This document shows positions 12,168-25,400 of a stretch of DNA of 64,000 nt, one piece after another (the first letter of the stretch is position 1; every line of letters starts with the position of its first letter). The position numbers and the translations under genes are program-made. This DNA comes from Gnetum montanum (taxonomy: Eukaryota; Streptophyta; Gnetopsida; Gnetales; Gnetaceae), in assembly GCA_015680685.1 (NCBI GenBank), contig MNCI01029550.1:956171-1020170 (forward strand), read 5' to 3'. The notes under the pieces were generated by a model. The model had not been told where the DNA came from. It made no database searches and worked only from the letters and a program-made list of their open reading frames with translations.

Positions 12168-12335
12168 AAGTGAAAATTTGTCCTTGAGTTACAGTGAGAA
12201 CAAGCTCCATTGATTACATAGTGGATAGGTATGAGATTATTGGATGGTGAGAATGGATTTATACTGTAGTGTGGGATCAAGATAAAATTGAGACACAACA
12301 CAAGGAATGTTCTATAGCTACAAAATTGGTGGAAC

Positions 12336-15125
12336 TCATGTAGTTCCTGGTGGTGGTGGCTCCTCCATAGGTGCTTTCCCCTTGTCTTGTGCTCCAAGTC
12401 TTAAGGCTTAATGGCGTTGAAGTATGGCCTGGAGTTTCTCCTCTTTGGTCTGGGGAACCTATGCCATCCATGCTAATGTTCTAATGTTTGATGGAGTCGT
12501 TACTTCCCATGGATAGGGTAGTTGTGAAAACATTTGATTGGCCTTGACATACCAAGCCACAAACACTCGTTGTTCCTCTTCATAGGCTTTGGCTTTATCC
12601 TTGTATTCTTGAAAATCCACAAGCCATCAAGCCAAATCTATTGCGACACCTTTTTATCCTTGGTAGCTTGCTTTCACCACCTCAAGTTTAGAATTTACAA
12701 TCTCCATTTTTTACAACATCTTCTTGCATTCTACAAATTCTGTTTCATATTTAATGTGGGTGGTAGCTACCTATTGCTCAAGCTCTATTCTTGGGTGCCT
12801 TGCTGTTAACATGGCAAGGTTGGCATATCGCAAGTTTGCCAACTCCATGTATTTTGCAAGATCTTGGATCTGCAGATCTCGGTTCTTAACTTCCACCTGG
12901 TGGGCAAATGCATATGTGTCCAATATGGCCTGCCAGTCAGTGTGTTGAGCACTGATAACATTGATGTGGGCCTTGGCCATATGGATCTTCTTCTCAAGGA
13001 TCTATTTGTACATCTCCACCTAGTCCCGGAAGTGCTCCTTTATCTTCTCATGCCATTTAGCCTCATTTTCCCATGCGCTTATTTCAATAGCTAAATTTTG
13101 ATGGATTGTGCATACTTCCTCTATTGAGAGGGTTCGGTTCTCCCTGGCTAAATAGCTCATGTCTTGGTTGACCTGGATGAATTGTTCTCGCAGTTGATGG
13201 AAATGTTCTTCGAGAACATTCTTTTGCTTCTCCATAGTGGTCAACTAAAGGTTTTCGGCAACAAGCTGCTTGTTTTCCTCCTGTAAGGCTTTGAATGCCT
13301 TGATATGTGCATGAGTTTGCACCTATGCTACAGAGGCATCCCAAACAACCTTCTCTTTTTCATCTACCACCTTCTTATTCTCTGTTAGTATTTTGGTTAG
13401 TTGGTCAGTGTTGAAATTGTCTAGCTAATCTATGGGAACAAATTGCAAAGGGTCCTGCTGTGCTGCTTGGAGTGCCACGAGCTGCTCTTGTAATTTCTGC
13501 ACCTTTGCTTCAGCATGCTCAACCCTCACTTATGTTAAGACTAGCTTCCCCTTAGTGGAAATGAGGTCTGATTGAATTGTTGTAACATCTTGAGGGATGT
13601 TAAACAGAGACGTTATTATTTGTCCTATTTGTAACAATCGATCAAGCGCATCCTCATATTCCACAGGAGTCATTGAGGTTCTGGCCAAAGTTTGAGCATC
13701 TCGTGTTGCCATGAGATCTACCGGTGGTACAATAGGTACATTGAAAAATTCTTTAATGTGGTATGCGACCACTTCTACAGCTCCCACAACATCCTAGTGT
13801 TGCATGAACACCACAGTGGCCCCTTCACCAATTTCTCATTGCACTTCGAAAGATGTCGCATTTCCTAAGATCTGTTGTGACCAAGTACTTTCCTCTCCTC
13901 CTGTATGAATAGACACTTCACCCCTTGTATGATCCAAAGAAACTATGGGTTGTATGACATCATCAATGACATGGAAGAGATTTGCATCATCATGACTTCC
14001 CCAACTGACCATCTCAGCGATGGCCTTGAGATGGCTCATCGACAGTTTGTAATCTTGCAGTAGTGGTGGTTGATCTGAGCCCGTGCTAGGCCCTGCTTCC
14101 TATTGTTGGCTGGGTATCATACTTGGAAATTGGCTGGGTCCTACAAGTTAAGTTGTAGTGGGTTTAGCCATTTGTTCTTCTTCTTGTTCCAGTCTTGGTG
14201 TCTCACCAGTGATTTTCCTTATGGCTAGTGGCTTTAACAGTTTAGCATATGAAGCATTTTGGGCTTTTTAGACGACATCATTAGTGTACCCCCTGATACC
14301 AACACGTCGGCATAGCTTCCTGATAAGGCAAGGGAAGGGCAATGCCATCTTCCTTGTCTTCCATTCCTCAAACCGCCTCAGGATCTTCGTAAGGTATAGA
14401 TGAGGTAGGTTAGCATTAACCTTTCACATCAGCACTGCACATCCTCTTCCCACATATGTTGAGATTCTTTTTAAGCCCTTCGTGAGGAAGAGGTGATATG
14501 TTCCAATTTTGAAATAGATCCTTTCTTTCATCTTCAGCTCTCCAAATGTCTTATCCCTGCCATATGCCCTTTCCAACCAAACTCATTGCACATCGAGGTC
14601 TGAACAGGTAGACAACTGAGCAACTTGGGGCCCTGTATTTGGAATGTTTAATACTTCTGAAATGGCCTATGCGAAGAAATCAACTACCACACCATAAATA
14701 TTAATGATGGTGCCTTGTTCTCTATTGTGATAGAATTGGTACGTCTCCCCTACGTACCAGGCACTGCTTTCAAAGAGGGTAGGCCATAAGGGAGATCCTT
14801 TGAGGTGATCCCTAATAGCCTTGGGAGCAAACTTTGCAAAAGATTCAAAATTTAATTCCACAATCACCGCAGTGAATGTGAACCTTTCGTGGATAGCTTG
14901 AACACAATCCTAGGGCAACGTGAGGTGTTGTCCCTGTTCAGGCACTACAGTAGTTCCTCCTTCTGCCAGCCCGAATTGTACAGTAGGAGGGTCTTCTTGA
15001 TGAATGCTAAATGATTGTTCCACCTATTCTTCATGTTGTCTAGTAGGGACTTGTTCTTCACCTCTCCTAGGTCATTTGCTTTGACCTTGAGCAGAACCTT
15101 CCTGTTGTCCACGTTTCGAGGCCAT
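12336..15125 (-). pseudogene. ORF2 of element B (env-position ORF of unknown function)
   Basis: From ATG at 15125 to a TGA at 12336 the length is exactly 930 codons, with frame largely kept but many in-frame stops. The N-terminus is basic (MASKRGQQEG). A globular part at about 14870-14280 carries GETYQFYHNREQGT, YFKIGTYHLFLTK and ALPFPCLIRKLCRR motifs. This is followed by a linker and a long Lys/Glu/Gln-rich part (13344-12771) that looks coiled-coil, and a Pro-rich tail (EEPPPPGTT-stop). D and E carry the same protein and the terminal TGA falls at the same place in all three. I see no transmembrane segment of the type expected in an envelope protein. Resemblance to the 'putative plant transposon protein' type of domain is a guess that needs a profile search. 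Function unknown. Confidence 0.75.
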
Positions 15126-15180
15126 CTGCAATTACACGGGGCCAAGTGTTAGTACGGTTGTTACCAAAGTTAGGTTATAC
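15126..15180 (-). other. Putative 55-nt leader intron before ORF2 in B
   Basis: On the minus strand TAAG|GTATAACC opens the interval. A branch-point-like TACTAAC lies in the middle and ATTGCAG ends it one base before ATG. The layout recurs in A, D, E and the E duplicate. Being shorter than most plant introns, it may be unspliced or its acceptor may pair with a more distant donor. Confidence 0.45.
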
Positions 15181-15576
15181 CTTACTACTTGCCTTAATTA
15201 ATTTATTTATTTTATCTCCGTATGATGTTTCCTGAAAGATTATAATGGTGGGTCCTTTTTACTTAGGTGGTTGCCAATTTTAGTTTCCCGATGTACCTAA
15301 GGGGATGAAATTATTTTTGGCACAATTATTCTAAATGTTATAGCTAATTACCCTTGATAATGTCCTTCGGGTGATGATAAATTCCAAAAATGTTAGGTGT
15401 TATTCGATGGGTATCCCTCCCCCACGACTAAGCTGAACACTCCAAGTTCAAGCAGGTTCAAAGAGAATTAAAATCGGAGTACTAGCGAGCGACATATAGG
15501 TAGAAAAGCAAAGGTGTCACACTCGCAAGTCGTAGAGAAAAATTTGAAAAACTCCCTTGCGTGATTTGGGAAAAAC

Positions 15577-15650
15577 TATTTATAGTCAAATGGGACACGA
15601 TATCGCACATGATACATCGCGTATGCGATATTGCAGCCTAACGATGTTTA
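15577..15650 (-). promoter_or_regulatory. Internal promoter-like region upstream of ORF2 in B
   Basis: A TATA box (TATAAATA, plus-strand 15577-15584) is bordered upstream by GATATCGTGTCCCA-type and GCATACGCGAT palindromic sequence (15595-15640). The right LTR of B has CTGCAATATC...AATGTATC upstream of its own TATA box, and the internal copy has CTGCAATATC...GATGTATC. This looks like an LTR-type promoter module placed 400 bp ahead of the putative leader intron. Promoter activity is inferred. Confidence 0.5.
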
Positions 15651-17000
15651 GGCCCGAGGGAAAATATTGAATTTTTAGGATTTTTTGGAAATTAATAATG
15701 AAAATTAAGGACATGGGGTAGGTGTTTAAGGGTTCTAGGGTAATATAACTCATTTCAAAGGCACAAATAATGATAGGTGGGTGGACTTGATCAATGAGGC
15801 CATGGGTGGTAAGTGAGAGAAAAAGGCCATGTAATGGTACATAGGAACATTGGACTTCAGAGGGATAGTAGTAGGGAAAGAATGTCATAAAAAATAGGTA
15901 GAGGGTAAGAAATGGTGTGTGTAAGCTATGTCATAAGTGAAAATTACAAAAAATTACACAAGTGGATCCTCCCCAAAGTAGGTTCCAACCTATAATTCCC
16001 TTGTGTAACCACACTTAAAAATGTCTGTGGGCACTAGAAGGGTTAAATGTAATCTGCACTAATTCCACAAAACACACACAAGTACATATCACCAAAATGA
16101 GGTAATAATTCTACGTTACACATGACATGAGCTACAATTACAGGAACAGTGAGATGAGATGAACTATAGAAGGGATTGTAGAGATTGGGACATGAGGTAA
16201 CTGACCTACAGCACAGTGAATCCTATGTGTAAAGCATGATTAACATGTCATTAACCTATCATTCCAAGATCAGGACCAAGGTCATTCCTCTAATTAGTGA
16301 CATCGCATTCTTTCATCCCATGATGAGAAACTATGAGAATACTAGAACAACAAAGTGTACGATCACTTGGCATTTTGTTCAAGGGAGGAGTGATTTTTGC
16401 TTGTGGCACTGTTTTGTTTTTTTTTTTTTTTGATGTACTGGATCTAGAGAGGCCACCAACCTTTAGGCATGGGTGCATGTCTTTCCAGTGGGACCCCCTA
16501 GAATAGCATTGGATTTTTGAGTGCCCCTTTGATTACTCTTACTCCCATTTTTCATTAGATCTACAAGGATCTTAGTACAACCACATTGCATGATAACTCC
16601 CACAGACATCACCAAAGAGAATCTACAAGTCCCCTTGATGTCACACCCTAATCATTCCCTCTTGGTCCATCCTTCTTCATTTTGGGTACAATGAACACAA
16701 AATTAATTTTAAGTTTTAAGAATATCAAGAATATCACCATACCCTGGAACAGAACCTCTTATTTGTAGAATGGATGAGTGGGTGTAATGGGCTCACTGTC
16801 CACTTAATTGATCAATCGAGACTCGCTAACATAGAACACACCTCAACCAATGAGCCACATGAGTGTTTTATTCGTAGATGAGATTACTTATAAAAAGATA
16901 AAAAGACCAAAAAGACAAAAGGACAAGAAGATAAAACAAGAAGTTAAAAGATGAAAAACTAGAAAAAAATTGTAAAAGTAAATAAAATGAAAAATATTTA
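15651..17000 (-). other. Non-coding spacer of element B between gag and ORF2
   Basis: No supported ORF. Blocks such as 'ccccaaagtaggttccaacc' (15972) recur in D (38545), A and C. A purine motif copy (minus-strand TAGTTATGGGGGA) sits at about 17027-17040 at the end of gag. This is where pol would be expected in an autonomous element. Confidence 0.55.
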
Positions 17001-18999
17001 TTAATCCTGCTTGTTATTAAAATGGGGGATATCCCCCATAACTAAATGGTTGAGCATGGCGAGGATTAAAGAATGAAAGGTGAGGATCCTTGCATGTTGG
17101 AAACATTGAAATTTGATCATACCTACCTCATTGGGGTTCACACACTTGATTGTAGTAAACATAGTGGGACAATTTATGAGATGTAGTTTCTGGATAACGA
17201 GTTGACCCACTATAATATTTGTGACTGTATGATGGTATGCAAGGATCGAGGTGTCACTCTCCATGGCTATATTCATTAGGCTGTATGGTTGTTGGAGTGT
17301 TAATTGGTGGCCCTAATGAAGTAACATGAGGTGTTAGGTTCGAAGAGAAGGATGCACCACATTGTTGGACTTGTGCTGAGTTGGAGGATGCAATGGCCTT
17401 GGAATTGTGTTGTCCCTTCCTAGGGTCATTTCTAAAGAAGGGATGCCTTCGATGTTGCTAAGGTCTCTCACTGTTGCTGGCAATAGTAGCACAAGTAACG
17501 TTTGGGGGTTGTTGCTATGGTGCAGACACCTTAGGAATAGTTGGTGGCAATGTAGAAAAAGGGAAAGGATGAGAATGTTGAAAATTAGGAGAAGTGTAAG
17601 GCGCACAAGGTCGTGGTTATGTTGAGGACATGGGCTGATAGTATTGAGGAGAATGATAATGCGGTGAGATAGAGTATGTTGGCCTAGTTGGACAAATAGG
17701 GTATTGGACTAGATAAGAATTTGGATTTGGATGATATGAAGGATGTCTCCAGTTTAGGGGTGGCTTCCCCCACGACTGGGATTGTTGCCATTGTGATCAA
17801 ACACAGTATCTCTGTATGTACTAGGGATGTAAAATGCTTCCCTAATGCTCATATAAATGTAACAAGATTGGACATTGGCCCTTGGGGTGATCGTACAGGA
17901 AAATGTTGCATTCATCCATGTGATTGGCAGTTGAGCTCTTATTTTCCTTATCCCTACTTCTTGATTGTCTAATGTTTTGTCTTGCTTCTCAAGTTGTCAA
18001 AACTCTATCTCCAATGATATTGATAAATTCTCCACACTTTCTATGTGTCCATTCCAACATCTTATTGATCTTTGCCTTGACTTTTTCTAATGATTGATGT
18101 ATTGGCAAAGATGGTTCTTCCCCCTTGAGATTGGTTGATTTCTCCTTTTTGTGATTATGGACCTTTGTTAGGTTGAGATTCTGGTCCTGTTGATGCTTTT
18201 CAACACTCTCCCATCTATTCATTTCTCCTTCTTCTTTTGCTACCCACTTAATAAGCTCTTGTAATTGATGGGTTTATAGTTCGTATAGTTGACCTTGGGC
18301 ATACATTCCTAGGGTCTCTCTTGTTTCATCACGAAGCCCATCAATGATATGATACATTAGCCTTTCCTCGGAAAACTTATGGCCTACACAGTTGTTTAAT
18401 AGTGCATAATATCTTTCTAAGGCCATGTCCAAGGGTTCATGTTGTGCTTGTTTCCACCCTTGGATTTGTTTCCTCAAAGTTGACACTCTTGCATAGGTTT
18501 GATATCTTTCATTAAAGAGTTATACCATTGTTGGTCAACATCGTATTGAATTTGGTCTTAATGATCTATACCATACTTTTTCTTGGCCAATGAGTGTCAT
18601 AGGAAAGAGCTTGAGTTTTTTCCAACTGTTATCAATGTTGTTCCATGTACAGGCATCATAGAAGGCTTGTAAATGTTGATGCGGATCTAATTCATAGCCT
18701 CCTAAGAAATTGGAAAAGTTGTTTAAATTGAGCCTGGGTAGACGGCTCTCTTTACGATGCCTACGTGAGATTCGAACAACCTCTTGTATTTGTGTTAGGC
18801 TTGTAGTGGCCAGTGGGGGTTCATCATCATCGGGTAAGTTATGCTTTCGTGCATTTGGATGACATTGCTTTTGTTTATATTTATAAGAAACCCCCACCTA
18901 GGGTTGCGTACTCCAATCTTCATTGTCATATAGTTTGTTGGTTCTCCAATGAATTTCCTCACTAAGTGTGGCATTATCGTAATCTTGTAGGAGAGGCAT
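17001..18999 (-). pseudogene. gag remnant of element B
   Basis: The start ATG at 18999 (MPLLQDYDNA) is chosen because it is in frame with the long blocks at 18897, 18486 and 18222. The Retrotrans_gag core has NFLGGYELDPHQHLQAF, KLKLFPMTL, VWYRSL and HEPLDMALERYYALL motifs. Further on come a Lys-rich linker, a degenerate zinc knuckle (CNIFLYDHPKGQCP, the second Cys lost) and a Pro/Ser/Gln-rich tail with a frame change before 17606. No protease active site follows. Particle protein by family; non-functional through stops such as the TAG after WSTQP. Confidence 0.85.
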
Positions 19000-19122
19000 G
19001 GTTGTGCAATTGCATGTGAATTTATATGTGACTTTTTATAATTATTTTTTTCTAAAATATATATTGTTAATTCCTATACGACAACCTTGTATGATATAAC
19101 TAATCTAGATAACTAGCACCAT

Positions 19123-19140
19123 CCTCGGCAGCGGCGCTAA
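19123..19140 (-). promoter_or_regulatory. Primer binding site of element B
   Basis: Minus-strand TTAGCGCCGCTGCCGAGG starts at the LTR end, close to the TGGCGCCGTTGCCGGGG class (tRNA-Asp) used by Athila-type elements. C and D have variants of the same site. Confidence 0.7.
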
Positions 19141-19914
19141 TGATGAGTGGCGAGGTACCCCTACACTCAAGCATACGAATACGAGTGTTACATGCATAAT
19201 CTGGTTGAACCCCATAGACAAACTAGTTATGGCATCTAGACAGTTAGCCTTAGGTCATAGTTCGTTGTCTTCCCACTTGGACTAGTGTTAACTTTGTCAC
19301 GTATGGTTTAGCCCAGAGTGAGGTGTATGATGTGTTCTACGTTAATGCTACTCGTGAAGGCAATGGAAGATAATATTAACTAAGCTAAGAGATAAGGGTT
19401 GAGAGAGAATCTAAGCTAGCCTAAGTGCAATGAGTATCTGTTCCTCAATTATCCATACACATCTTGGACTTTGTGCATGACTACCATTGGGATTACTAAG
19501 CACAGATCTAGGTACGCTACTGGGTTACCAAGTAGTCACACTTAAATGCTCGTAATCAAGTCGTACTCATTCCTCATTTAACAGGAGTTTAGGGTAAGAA
19601 GGTATTAACTAAGAAAGAGGTAAATAACAATTAATTAAATAATTAAGCTAAGTTAATGCTACAATGATGAAGTAATCTTAATCTTTATTGCTGGTCAATG
19701 TGCGTGTCCAAGTATGTCATACTCAAATAAAGGATGTCATACAATTACAATCAACACACTGCGGGCATACACTGGGAGGAAAAGAGTTAAGAGAAAAATA
19801 AAAACTAAAATCAAAACTAACTCTAAAACTCTCTCTATTAGAACTGCCTGCCTCTTATTTATAGATGAGGAGATACATTGTGATATTGCAGTTAGGTTAA
19901 ATTGCAACTTATCA
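19141..19914 (-). repeat. 5' LTR (right) of element B (774 bp)
   Basis: Starts TGATGAG and ends CTTATCA, followed by the TSD TTAGG. The final base change C to T in CTCATCA is one of many transitions against the left LTR. Confidence 0.9.
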
Positions 19915-20176
19915 TTAGGTAAGGACTGCCAAAATCAAAAATTTGAAAATGAGACTAGAAACAAGGGTTATTAAAAAAAAGGTTTCAGTAACAATAAATT
20001 TTAGAAAATGGAAAGCATAAAAAAGGTAGGAAACAAAGGGTTTGAAGACAGTTTTTTTAAAAAATGTTCAACAAGTTCCAAGACTGGATCGGAAAACAAA
20101 ATAACCATAAAAAAATGGTAAGAAGATCTAATAAATAAAAGGTGGGAGAAAGGCCCTCCTTCTAGCACCAAAAAGG
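19915..20176 (-). other. TSD of B (19915-19919) and interior of element R, right part, with primer site
   Basis: After the TSD TTAGG the interior of R resumes. Plus-strand bases 20152-20171 are the reverse complement of TTGGTGCTAGAAGGAGGGCC, which lies 5 bases from the LTR end (TGTTGATG at 20177) and is the expected place for a primer site. Element H has the same 20-mer with one change at 55060-55079. I cannot assign the tRNA with confidence. Confidence 0.6.
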
Positions 20177-20376
20177 TGTTGATGCATAAATTTTGGTTGC
20201 ACCAACACCGGGGGAAAAACTCATTTGAGGAGACCATTTCCTAGGATGCCTCCTGTATGGGTACAAAAACTTGGGAATAGTCTCAGCTGAAGAGGGCTAC
20301 ATGGCCTTTTGAAAATAGTAAAAAAGGAATGAGAATTTTAATTGAAATAAGTGTCTCAAATTCAAGAATACAAAAG
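20177..20376 (-). repeat. 5' LTR of element R, first part
   Basis: Matches 10011-10205 of the left LTR and breaks off at ATACAAAAG where C begins. The rest of the LTR resumes at 26761. Confidence 0.8.
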
Positions 20377-20965
20377 TGATGAGTGGCAAGGTACCCCTAC
20401 ACTCAACCATACGAATACGAGTGTTACATGCATGATCCAGTCAAACTCCATAGACTAAGTGCTTACACGCCTTATGAAACACTTAATGTTAATCATTCAT
20501 TGTCTTCCCAGACTTACTTGTATTTGTCACGGTTGTATGGTTAAGTAAGTCTGAGGTATGTGATTTTTATATCTTTTATGTTTTATTGCCTATGCTAATG
20601 AGGGAAAGTATGAAGAGACTAAGTAACTAACTTTAACTAACTAAGTTCTAATGCCTAGCATCAGTATCTGTTCCCACTTTCTATTCACACCCTGAGCCAA
20701 TGCAACCTTCTGGGATTACCAAATGTTATTCGTTGCTGGGATTACCAAGTGTAATGCATGTGCTCAAAGTGGTCATACTGAATGCACTTAGGAGTGTTGA
20801 GGGTTTAGAGAGATTAATTAGGAAAGTAGTAAGTAACATTAATTAAATTCCTATTTAGCTTAGTCCATGCACTACAAGGTTTATCCAAAAAGTTCATCTT
20901 TATTTTCGTACACAAACTTGTGCTCAAGTATAATATTTGCTCAAATAAAGATCTGTTCACTTTGG
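20377..20965 (-). repeat. 3' LTR (left) of element C, truncated
   Basis: Aligns with 25934-26522 of the right LTR and stops at CACTTTGG, where the right LTR continues for 230 more bases. The missing part holds the TATA box and the palindrome array. Confidence 0.85.
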
Positions 20966-22429
20966 ATTGAGTTGTGGTATGGCTGATACGGGTCTGGAGA
21001 TATAATAGTGGTGACTACTGAAGGTGCAGCGGTTAGGAGAAAATCGAAAAAATTGGGTCAAGACCCCCATGACTAAGAGTGAACCACCAGTTGTGATAGA
21101 ATGAAGAAAGAAAAAGAACAAGAAAGATAGAGAAAAAGAGACAACTATAACATCAATGAAATAGATGTCAAGATGGAAATAAAAAAAATAGAGTGGATTG
21201 CAAAAATGTTAAGGTAAAGAATTTAACTGGTGCACCAAATATGAATGTTGGTGGGTCCTCCCCAAAGTAGACTCATGCCCTTAATGCCATGACAATCCCA
21301 CATTCGAAGAGTCCATAGTCTTTGGGAATGTCATTTGGAACAAGAGTTAAAGTCTTAACCACAAGAATTTACCAACAAGAAAACAATGCGTCAACTAAAA
21401 TATATGCTAATGATACAATTGGAAATGAGGTGAACAATGGAGAGAAGGATGGAGAGAAGAGAATGGAATGGAATCTCAAGAACAAGATGATGTACAGCCC
21501 CTTGTGTAGTTAATAATTAATGTGACTTAGTAGATCCCATTCCAAGTCTGGCCTCAACAACCCACATCTAATGACTTTGCATTAATGCATTCGGCCAATC
21601 CATCCACTTGAAGTAACAAGAATTCCTTCACCAAAGAGCCACTACCATTCCAACGAAGCGAAGGAGGAGAGAATGGGAAGTGAGAAGGGCCTTAGTTAGA
21701 GGGAACATGTTTATTTTAGTTCTATAACTAGTGCTTGTAGCCCAAAGGATTATTTTGTCTAAGGGGTGTGCTTTGAATTCTTACTTTTTTTTCTCTTTTT
21801 TGTTTTGTTTTGTTTTATGTGTTTATATGTGAGAACCACACCATGAAAAGACTTTGTTATTTTTATTAACTCAGCTTCCTAATAATGGAGCAATGTTGGA
21901 ATGGGAAGGAAAACTCAAGAAGAAAACATCCAAGCACCCAAGAGAATGGCCAACACAAATGCATCAAGTTCCCTTGAATCCACACCCTTTTCAATCCTTG
22001 AGTCCTTCCTTAGTTTGAGAAATGCCCAGTCACCGATTTGTTATAGTTCTTATTATTGAGAGAGAGACTATACATTTCCAAGCTGAGAGAGACCATAAAA
22101 ATTTATGGGTGTATGGATGAAGTGAACTCATTACCTGCTATATCAAAAGAACCATACCTTAGTATCAACATCATAATCTTAAAGCTAAAAACCAAACTCT
22201 AGCAATCAATAGAAACAGTTCATGCCATCATTAAGAGCACTTATTGGATGACAAAAATAACAAAATAGATAAGACACACACATAGACACAAATAAAATAA
22301 AAAGTATGAATGATGTTGTAAAAAAAAACAAGAAAAGTTAAAGAAATTTGTAAAAAAAAAAAAGTGCAAAAAAATAGTGGAAACAAAAGTGTAAAAAAAA
22401 ACTTAAAAGAAACTGAGGGCCTCAAATGA
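20966..22429 (-). other. Non-coding interior of element C
   Basis: Matches the reverse complement of 3432-4873 of element A. No supported ORF; the 63-codon ORF at 21322-21513 is on the wrong strand. It holds minus-strand purine motifs AGTCATGGGGG near 21067-21077 and 22449-22459. The left end is the deletion junction with the LTR. Confidence 0.6.
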
Positions 22430-25400
22430 TCAGCATAGGTGGCCATCTCCCCCATGATTGAATTGAAAGGGAGAGATCCAAAATAGTGAGCATTTTTTTG
22501 AATTTCTTAAAAGTATCCAGCTTCTCCCAATTGATGTTTTCAGGTTAAGGGTTGGAAGTTGGCAATACTCATATTCCAGTGTATCTATGCTTTCGTTGTG
22601 GGTGCAAGTTGTTCCCCCAGTTCGTTCCATGCATGTTGGTGGAATACTCTCTTGATTAGCTATCAACCACTGGGTGTTCTCTCGTTGTGTGGTTGCTACA
22701 TACAAACACTTTCGTATCTAAGTTTCTTGGGCACACCAACTGCATGTAGGAGATGCTGAGCATTCCTCCATGTCATCACCATCTAAGTCACTGTATGTGA
22801 TGCATGCAACTTTCTTCTTCTCGATCTTTCCATAAATGTTTTCCTTAGATATTTCTAAGGAAAGATCAAGGATTCCTAGGCACGTGTTGATGGTACTTAG
22901 CCATGCCCTCCCCATTATAATTGGGAAGTCCCCTTTGTTACTGTTGATTTTTATCACTAGGAAATCAATTGGGTATGACCAACCACACACAGTATTAATG
23001 ATGTCCTCCACCAGTCCCAAGGGAATAGTGATGGACTGGTTAGCCAGCTCTAGTTGAATATTGCTCTTCTTAAGTGGAGGTAGGTTCTAGGCTTTATACA
23101 TTTCTCGTGAGGTTAAGTTGACTCCGGAACCTGAGTCAAGAAGAGCCTTATGAGGTTCATTCCCAGCGACTTGGAAATAAATTAGGTGACTTCTAAGGTT
23201 GGGGAATTTCCTAGGAAGGTGGCCTACCTTGATCCAGTCAGTAACGGTATGTGTTAACATAACCGTATGTGTTGAGATCTGTTGTTGGTTTGAAGGGAGC
23301 TCCAAAGCCTTATTTGTTGGAGGAGCATGTATAGACTCAACCGCTTGTGGTTGTGAGAGATTGTTTGGGCTTTTGGTTCTAGAGAAAGGTCTTCTCTTTG
23401 TACATTTGTTAGAACCAGCAGCGGGTTGAAGGTTTACAACTCTCGTAGCATTACGTTGTTGCAGTTGAGTGGGGAGTTCCCCTTGCATCGTTGGAGCAGG
23501 TGGTAGTGGAACTATCGGCGTAAGAGATGCGGATGGATTTGGAGGATGGTATGCATGTGGAGTGTCTCTTCTAGGAGAGGGAGTCCTAAAATACTCCTGA
23601 ATTTGGTAATGATGTTGTGGGATTGTGTGACTCATAGAGTCACTTGGAGAAACTGGCTGCTACACGTAATAGACATATGGGTTTGGTTGCCAGTAAGGGT
23701 ATTGTTGTCTAGGCGGTGGCATCCCCCATGACTGTGGGTATTGCCATTGTTGGTGTTGCCCGATAGGTTGTGGTGGAGTTCCACTTGAATAATACATTAA
23801 TGGTTGGTGGAACTGCCTTGGGTTACTTTGGGGATAAGGTAACTAACGGGGTGCTTTCCATTTGTTAAGTCTTGGGTTGAGTGCATACACCTTGAACTCT
23901 TGCAGATGTGAGATTATTGGGCAACATCCCTTAGGATGGTCATATTGGTAGATCTCACATCCATAGTCATTGTCCGTATTAGAATCCACAACCTCATCGG
24001 TGATAGTTATTTTTCCCTTACCCTTGTTACATGCATGATCTGAGTCTCTCCTCTTTTTCTTATCATGGTCACTACTTCGTTCCTTAGACTCCTCTATGAT
24101 TTTTAAAACGGTTTTGAACCTACTTTCTAAGGAGTCCCACATTTGATCAACCTTATTCAACACTTCCATTATTAATTTCTGAAGTGGCAAGGTTTTTCTA
24201 TTCACCAACTCTTCGAGTGGTGACTCATCTTCCTCCTCGTAGAATCTCACTCCCTTCTTTCAGAGGGAGGGATCGCAGTTATACTCTTCCGCGCTTTCTC
24301 TTTTCTGTAGCTCCCCTTCTTCCTTAGCTACTTGCTTCAAAAATATATGCACCTCATGGGACCTAAGTTTAGATAATCTTCCTTGGGCATATGTCTCAAG
24401 GGTTCTCCTAGTTTCATGTCTTAGCCCATCTATGAGGTGGCAGAGTTGATCCCATTGTGCATAACCATGGCCTGGACAACGATGTAGCAATGTGTAATAT
24501 TGGCCCATGGCAGCATCCAAGGGTTCGTGATTACCCTACTTCCATCCTTGGATCTGTTTACACAAGTTGGAAACTCTGGAGTACGTTTGATATTTATCAT
24601 TGAATAGTTTGAGCATCATACTCCACCTCCTAATGGTTTTCGGCTCTAAAGACTGGTACCAACTTTCGGCTTCTTTTATGAGTGTCTTAGGAAACAACTT
24701 TAACTTCTACCACTCATTTTCAATATTTTTCAAGGAATAGGCATCATGGAATGCTTGTAAGTGGTTTTGCGGATCAGCATTGTATCCCCCCTCAAATCCT
24801 GGGATATTATTCATGTCTAGTCTCTTGATCTGGCTATCTTTTTTGTGCCTTGTAGGTATTCTCACCACCTCTGTAATGTCTAACGTACTCTGAGTTTCTA
24901 GTAGGGGCTCATCATGATCATCTCTCTCATGACATCTATGATGCCTACATGGTTCCCTACTTTCCCTTCTATGCCTAGATTCCCTAGAGTGCCCTCATCC
25001 TCTCTCTCAACTCTTTCGTCGAGGTCTCTCATCTTGCTTACCCCTATCCTCACTATTGTTCTCTTTGTGACTGCGCCCTGATATGGAAGGAGAGGGTGAA
25101 TGATGTGATGAATAGGAAGAAGAAGGGGAACCATCATGATGATGATGTTTCTTACCTTCTCTTCGATGGTTACGACCCTGATCATGATGATGATCAGAAT
25201 GTCTGCCCTTGTCATTTGTTTGTGTTCCCTCATTGAACACTTAGTGTTCATGGGGATTAGAACCAGGGTTATGAATCATGAAGTGTAGGTTCAGATACCC
25301 CACCTCCTCACCATCATTAGGAGGGGGAACATCATTTGATGGAGAACCTATTATAACCGGTTCACCATCTCCAATTTCTCATAGGATGTGTGGGACCCCT

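Larger units (their letters stand above)
11371..19914 (-). mobile_element. Element B: complete Athila-like LTR element with gag and ORF2, no pol
   Basis: Both LTRs, a primer site, a purine tract and a 5-bp TSD (TTAGG) are present, so the element is structurally complete at 8544 bp. Sense order on the minus strand: 5' LTR (19141-19914), primer site, gag (18999 to 17001), spacer, internal promoter-like region (about 15577-15650), putative leader intron (15126-15180), ORF2 (15125 to 12336), polypurine tract and 3' LTR. There is no protease, reverse transcriptase or integrase. In the first 108 aligned LTR bases I count 14 differences, nearly all transitions, so B is older than C. It sits in the interior of element R. 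Confidence 0.9.
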
